Positions 59,201 to 64,000 of a DNA stretch of 64,000 nucleotides are shown here, piece after piece. The DNA comes from Aplysia californica. Lineage: Eukaryota; Mollusca; Gastropoda; Aplysiida; Aplysiidae. The position numbers were made by a program, and so were the translations under genes. The stretch spans positions 506,890-570,889 of the forward strand of contig NW_004797461.1 in the NCBI RefSeq assembly GCF_000002075.1. The letters run 5' to 3'. Position 1 is the first letter of the stretch. Each line of letters starts with the position of its first letter. The notes below the pieces were generated by a model. The model was not told the DNA's origin. It did no database searches and saw only the letters and a list, made by a program, of their open reading frames with translations.

Positions 59201-62200
59201 ACCGAAAACTATAAGGAGCTTGAATTTCAACGCCGAGATGGTAATAGATCTATCTATCCTCTATAGTGTGCTCAAATTTGAACGTTCTGTGTCAAGTAGT
59301 TGTTTAGACCTGATCATAAATGCACGGCTACCCCCCTATCCAAAGCGGCTTGGCACGGAGACCGGCCATTTTCCCCTCACTCTCGCGCAGAGATGCCAAC
59401 CAGTACCGTGTTTGGTGGGAGTAACGGCGTTGCCAAGTATAGGACTACAGGAGGGAATTATTGATTTTAAAAAAATATATTCGAGGGGGGGGGGGGGGGA
59501 GGAGGTGTGAAGGCAACACCGGAGGACAAAAACTTGGAGGCAAATTTCAGAATTTTGATTAGAGCTCTCTGCAAAGCGTGCGTTGGTGCAGGCCGTGGGC
59601 GGAATCGGGACCCTTCATATTTTGCAAGTCTGTGTTATTGAAATAAAATGTTCGCGTGTCATTGGATGGGTGATAGTAAATTATACCTACAGTGTATGTT
59701 GTAGCTTTCTGTTCAAGACTGGCAGATTTTCAGTGTCACTGCATCTTGCCCTACCACAGTTGTTACAACTCTCACAGTGCACGGGTCTACTTGAGCCATT
59801 CAAGTTATTGCTCTTCTCTGAGTTTGAGCAATAATCTGACTCAGTCAGTTCATATTATGAATCATGACACCCAGACTGTTTCTTGATTGTCGAAATTCTT
59901 GTTTTAGGCCCTTCCGAACGCTCAAAACAGGATTAATTTTTTATAATAATAATGAGAGGAAATTATTATAACAGACTGAAATACTTAAGTCAAACAAGAC
60001 TCCAGTACGACACTGAACTCTAACATGTTGTTGACTAGATATATGTATATTGTACGCGTGTGTGCTCCCTTTTTTGAGCTGGTGATCTAGTAATTTTTTT
60101 TTTCTGGAAATATTGCTGGACACCCTGAACATTTCACTAGTTGGTCGGTCGGTCGTGGAGAATACACATTTACCCCTGAAAATACACATTTTCATATCTC
60201 CCAATACTCAATTTGGTTTTCTGTGGTTGGCATCTCTGCTCGTGGCAAATGTATGTGACCTATAAATCGGCGCATGACTATTCAGAGCCCGTTCATTGGT
60301 CACTTGAAAATAGGGCAATGGCGGTCGCTCGCATCTGGTTGTTTTTCTCTCTGTTCCCCTGTAACATCGCAATGGGGTTATTCCTAGGCGAGCTTATCTC
60401 GCCTCGGGGTGTTCGCGTCTCAACTGGGAAAAATAATTTTTATTTGTACGGCATAGTAGTTTGAATTAACTTATCTTTTAAGGTTGGCATGGTCTAAAGT
60501 CATCAAAGAAAGCTTTGCCATTATTTAGTAACGCTGCTAACATATATTCTTAAAGATCCCGTGTTGTGATAAGATGCTATAAATAAAATGAACTCATCCC
60601 GACACCCCTTTTTCGCAAAATCGTAATATGTACACCAAAATTTTAATTATAACAAAATAACTATGAAATGGTTAGTAAATCTGACAACAGAAATTATTTC
60701 TTCACCCAAAAACACATCGGATAGCCAAGTTTCTCTCTAACACTTCAATTAATTACCGAGATATCGTCGATTATCTTACAGAATCTGCTACTGCGTGGTC
60801 CACCGTTTTGGATATTTTCTTATATATGTGGGTCATCCATATTTTGCCGACCTTTACAACCCAATAACTTTTTTATTAATGAACCGATTCTTAAAATTCA
60901 AGAAGTATAATTCTCAGAATTAAAAATTCTTTCTTCGGTACCAAATAAAAAAGGGCTAAAGCGAAAAAACTAAATTTTCAGTGGCATTGCTAAAATATCT
61001 AGCCAAGGAGTGCTTGTCGACACTTGTGTTTGTGTGCGTGTGTCTGTGTGTGTGTGTTTAGGACGTTCATCTTCAATTGACCCAATGCAAGTTTTGTGAA
61101 TCTAATTTTGTTGTTTTATTTGTTGTTGTTTTTTTTGGACGGGCAGCAGGAGGAGAAGGAGGAGGAGAGGGAAGGAGGTGGAGGAGCAGGACTTACACGG
61201 GACTGGTCATGTATGGAATTTAAAATGTCAGCGGCTCGTAAAACTTCCATCTGACAAACTTTGTTTTTCCATGTCCATCTTGACTTTAAAATTTGCCACT
61301 GTCTCTTCTTCTGTGAATTGCCAATCACACGAGGGTTTAGCCAGTCGCGCGCGACTTAACGTCGCGTCATGCATAAGGAGACTGTTTTGTCGCTTTTGTT
61401 GCACTAGACTGAAAATTCCGGCGCGATGTGGTCACACATAAGGATACACACCTCGTGACTCATCACTGGCCACTGTCACGCTCGACTAAACGTCGCGTCA
61501 CGCATAAGGAGACATAGGCTAATACTTAAACAGTCTTACCATGTGTCCATTGATGATGGACATTTTGAACAGTGAGGAGAAAATGGATTTTTCACCGTCC
61601 ATTTTTACATGTTAAAAGTAAAATGCAATTTTGTCTCTTCATCTCTGAGAAATTTGTATGGTACGAGGGCTGTCCCACGGAAAACCAGAAAAGGTCCATA
61701 AAAGCAACAGTCTTTGTTCTATTATAATAGAAATGTAACATCAAGATGTGCTTTATTTCTCAATGTAATCACCATCCCACTGGACGTATTTTTTCCATCG
61801 CTGGATCAGGGAGTAGATACCCTCTCTGAAGAATTTTACGTGAAGGGATTCCAACCAATCTTTCACGGTTTCCATGAGGTCTTTGCATCGGTGAATCCCT
61901 GTCCAGAAATATGGCGTTTCATTTGTCTGAAAAGGTGATAATCTGACAGGGCCAAGTCAGGACTATGAGGGGTGTGTGGCAGAAATTCCCAGCTGAACCT
62001 TTGGCTTTGGATCCTGTCTTTCGTAGAGTTTGCGGTGTGTGGCGTTGCGTTGTCATGCTGCAAAATGACCCCTCTGGACAATCAGCCTGGTCTTTTTCGG
62101 CGCACAACCTCTCTCAACTTATCGAGAGTCTGGCAGTATCTTTTACCATTAACGGTTTGTCCTGGTTCCAGAATGTCAAAAAGCAAAACACACTTAGCAC

Positions 62201-63939
62201 CCCAGAAAACCGTGGCTATGAGTGTCTTCACCGTTGGCTGAACTTTAAACTTTTTCGTGGGAGGTGGAGACGTGTGCTTTCGAACCATTGAATCCCTCTT
62301 CGTCTCAGGGGTCATGTGGTGCATCCAAGTCTCATCACCTATAATAATGCTTCTCAGGAATGCTTCATTATATTATTTTCGGAGGTCTCTAGATGCGTTC
62401 ATGACTCCCATGACAGCTTGGCGACACCGATTCAACAAAGTCTGAGACACTTCAATACGTTGCGTCTTGTGGTTAGCTGTCAGCTCTTTTGGGACCCATT
62501 GAGCAGAGACCTTTCGACAGTGCAGCTCATCAAACACTATCCTATGGACAGTCGACTTTGAAATGTTTAATGACTCGGAAATTTCGCGAATTTTTAGGCG
62601 CCTGTATGTTTGAATGAGTTTGTTAACGCGACTCTTGTTGTCCTCAGTCCTGGCAGAAAAACAAGGTCCTGCATGAATTTGTCATTGACATCCGTATGCC
62701 CGGCTCTGAACTTACAACACCACTCATATACCTTTGACTTTGCCATTACTTTCTCCCCGTAAACTGATATTATTTCAGTGTCTATTTCTATAGGTTTGAA
62801 ACCTTTTACGGTCAGAAACCGAATGAGAGACCTCACTTCTACCCTTGACCAATTTTCCAAGGGGATAGCCATCTTTGGAGAACTGCTGTGTTCATTTGGT
62901 TTGTGCGATGCTCATGGTGCTCAATCGGGAAATTCCTAAATAATTGTTTTACAAATATGCGTTTACAGAATGTGAAAATATTGAATAGTTTTCAAATTAC
63001 AGCCAAATTCCGGTTTTCCATGGGACAGCCCTCGTATAAAAAAGAATTCCTCCCTTAGGTTGCAGCATACTGTCCTGATTATTGTTTTCTCTAAAACGTA
63101 AGTGGAAAGTTGTTGTAAAGTATCTGCAGGTGTTTTACTCTAGTCAAGTCAGTTGGTTTGTAGCACTAGTTTTGTGATGTGAACAAAATGATAATCATTG
63201 GATATTGGCAACTTTGTTGGATCAGGGAGAGAAGTCTCTTTAGGTAAAGTTTGATAGCTGTAGTACCTCCTTGCAATACTCTACAACACAAGAGCAATGT
63301 ATTGTACAAATTGTTAATTTTTTTTTGGTGTATTTATTTTTTCCTCCCTTTAGATGTGATCACCCTTAGCAGTGACACGGATGATTCCGATGACCTTGAC
63401 GATGACGATTCAGATGAAGTGGTGATGGTACCCAGTGATGAGGAGGACGACGATGAAGCTGAGGATGTGAACAACGGTGGGGCTCACATTGATGATACTC
63501 TGAACATGCCGGACCCAGATGGAAGAGTGAAAGTCAACCTGGGGCACCCAGCAGATGAGCCAGACATTTTTCTGGCCCCACAGATTGCCCAGTCTATCAA
63601 ACCCCATCAGGTGAGAGATGAAGATGTCGAGCATTATATCATGAAATTTATGGCGATGTTTCGTTGTTTCAACCCTCCATTAAAGGAATGAATCTCCTTT
63701 TTCAATTCTTCGTCTTGTTTCAAAAGCAGTCTGGTTGATGAAATTATACGCATGAATTGGATACGTGATGATGTTTATGCATCTTTTATAATTTTTTTGT
63801 TTGATTTATTTATTTTTTTCAGATTGGAGGTGTTCGCTTTTTATATGGCAATCTTGTCGAGTCCATGGAGCGATTCCGCACAACGCCTGGCTTTGGCTGT
63901 ATTCTGGCTCATAGCATGGGATTAGGAAAAACGATTCAG
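56222..63939 (+). CDS. RAD54L2: ARIP4/RAD54L2-type SNF2 helicase, 5' part (runs off the right edge)
   Basis: A nuclear ATP-dependent chromatin remodeller; the vertebrate protein is an androgen-receptor coregulator of the SNF2 family near ATRX. Exons: 56222 (ATG, exon opens at an acceptor near 56168 or 56177)-56988, 57650-57933, 58449-58556, 63354-63610, 63823-63939; phases agree, about 511 aa in view. Exon 1 has a long Asp/Glu tract (about 56580-56720) and a Lys/Arg tract (about 56800-56920), likely nuclear localisation, then QMRRRNIR, which matches human MRRNIRKLL. Exon 2 has EELERQKRLMELKK and an Ala run. Exon 4 has VFLAPQ-like IFLAPQIAQSIKPHQ; exon 5 has IGGVRFLYGNLVESMERF and CILAHSMGLGKTIQ, the Walker A motif. 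ATRX differs here (CILAHCMGLGKT after a different lead). The start is a best guess: A at -3 and G at +4, but upstream coding exons in phase 1 cannot be excluded. Confidence 0.9.
57299..57480 (+). mobile_element. Hairpin SINE copy (R1), plus strand
   Basis: Full length from GTGGGTGGTTGGTGGGTGCT to GTAAAACTCTTACTGAACCT. Stem GGCACTT (57422-57428) / AAGTGTC (57449-57455), with one G-U pair. It lies in the first visible RAD54L2 intron. Confidence 0.85.
59388..60238. mobile_element. Short copy of CAGAGATGCCAACCA element
   Basis: 851 bp with the same 15-bp termini as 29581-31344. Flanks are CTCGCG (59382-59387) and CTCGTG (60239-60244), a 6-bp duplication with one change. Relative to the long copy it lacks about 0.6 kb near one end and the nested MITE. 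In the RAD54L2 intron between the third and fourth visible exons. Confidence 0.8.
60245..61661. other. RAD54L2 intron sequence with a 130-bp spaced direct repeat
   Basis: TAACGTCGCGTCATGCATAA (about 61357) recurs as TAAACGTCGCGTCACGCATA (about 61486), each followed by AGGAGAC. No exon is recognised in this stretch. Confidence 0.45.
61662..63036 (-). mobile_element. mariner (Tc1/mariner, DD34D), broken copy
   Basis: Termini TACGAGGGCTGTCCCACGGA (61662) and, on the minus strand, TACGAGGGCTGTCCCATGGA (63036) match with two changes over about 29 bp, including the TA target site. The minus-strand transposase runs from ATG 62872 to TAA 61753, about 345 codons, the usual length. N-terminal helix-turn-helix: VEVRSLIRFLTVKGFKPIEI and AKSKVYEWCCKFRAG. 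Then TWMHHMTPETKRDSMVRKH, TVFWGAKCVLLFDILEPG, VILQHDNATPHTA, SPDLALSDYHLF and VQWDGDYIEK. Defects: frameshifts near 62672 and 61883, in-frame stops at 62373-62375 and about 62079-62081, and the first catalytic Asp (usual FWD) is Gly. It lies in the RAD54L2 intron before the exon at 63354. Confidence 0.93.
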
Positions 63940-64000
63940 GTATGTAAATACTTCTGTGTTCGCGACTGTGTATTTTTGGACATACTTTTCTAATTTTGTG

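Noticed and set aside
62257-62561. Plus-strand frames over the mariner
   Set aside because: Reverse-strand shadows of the transposase, which is encoded on the minus strand.

Overview
The window is animal nuclear DNA: spliced genes with GT-AG introns of 0.1-5 kb, tRNA-derived SINEs, LINE fragments, MITEs, many microsatellites and long poly-G/poly-C runs. The repeat mix and the three host genes fit a lophotrochozoan, probably a gastropod mollusc; that placement is inference from repeat style, not from a search. No LTR retrovirus-like element, Polinton, CRISPR array or bacterial operon was seen.

Three host protein genes could be rebuilt exon by exon. (1) 7354-11852, plus strand: a complete five-exon phosphoserine phosphatase (224 aa) with every catalytic residue of the human enzyme at the same residue number. 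(2) 25372-43451, minus strand: a complete thirteen-exon 12-helix major facilitator transporter (428 aa) of the organophosphate antiporter / SLC37 type. (3) 56222 to beyond the right edge, plus strand: the first five recognised coding exons of an ARIP4/RAD54L2-type SNF2 chromatin remodeller, ending just after the Walker A motif. The three genes show no functional link; they are neighbours only.

The rest is a thick layer of mobile elements, many nested. 1-1.2 kb: RNase H-bearing LINE tail. 1.36-1.75 kb: a SINE inserted in a SINE. 4.8-5.4 kb: a MITE inserted in its own kind. 11.5 and 17.2-18.0 kb: pogo-like elements. 15.8-24.0 kb: SINE-C copies, a LINE RT tail and a 1.5-kb terminal-inverted-repeat element. 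28-29, 44.6 and 45.5-46.4 kb: three TTAA-flanked piggyBac-type elements. 29.6-31.3 and 59.4-60.2 kb: long and short forms of one element with 6-bp target duplications. 41.7-42.8 kb: nested inverted-repeat elements. 53.4-54.1 kb: a MITE with ~55-bp termini. 61.7-63.0 kb: a broken mariner in a RAD54L2 intron.

The most notable signal is a ~185-bp dispersed repeat, about a dozen copies on both strands, ending in a 7-bp stem-loop. Two subfamilies keep the stem by paired changes (GGCGCTC/GAGCGCC versus GGCACTT/AAGTGCC), and the same stem-loop ends the LINE at 1-1225. This looks like a LINE-SINE partnership with a constrained RNA structure. Two assembly gaps (36513-36612, 50246-50577) sit at microsatellites.
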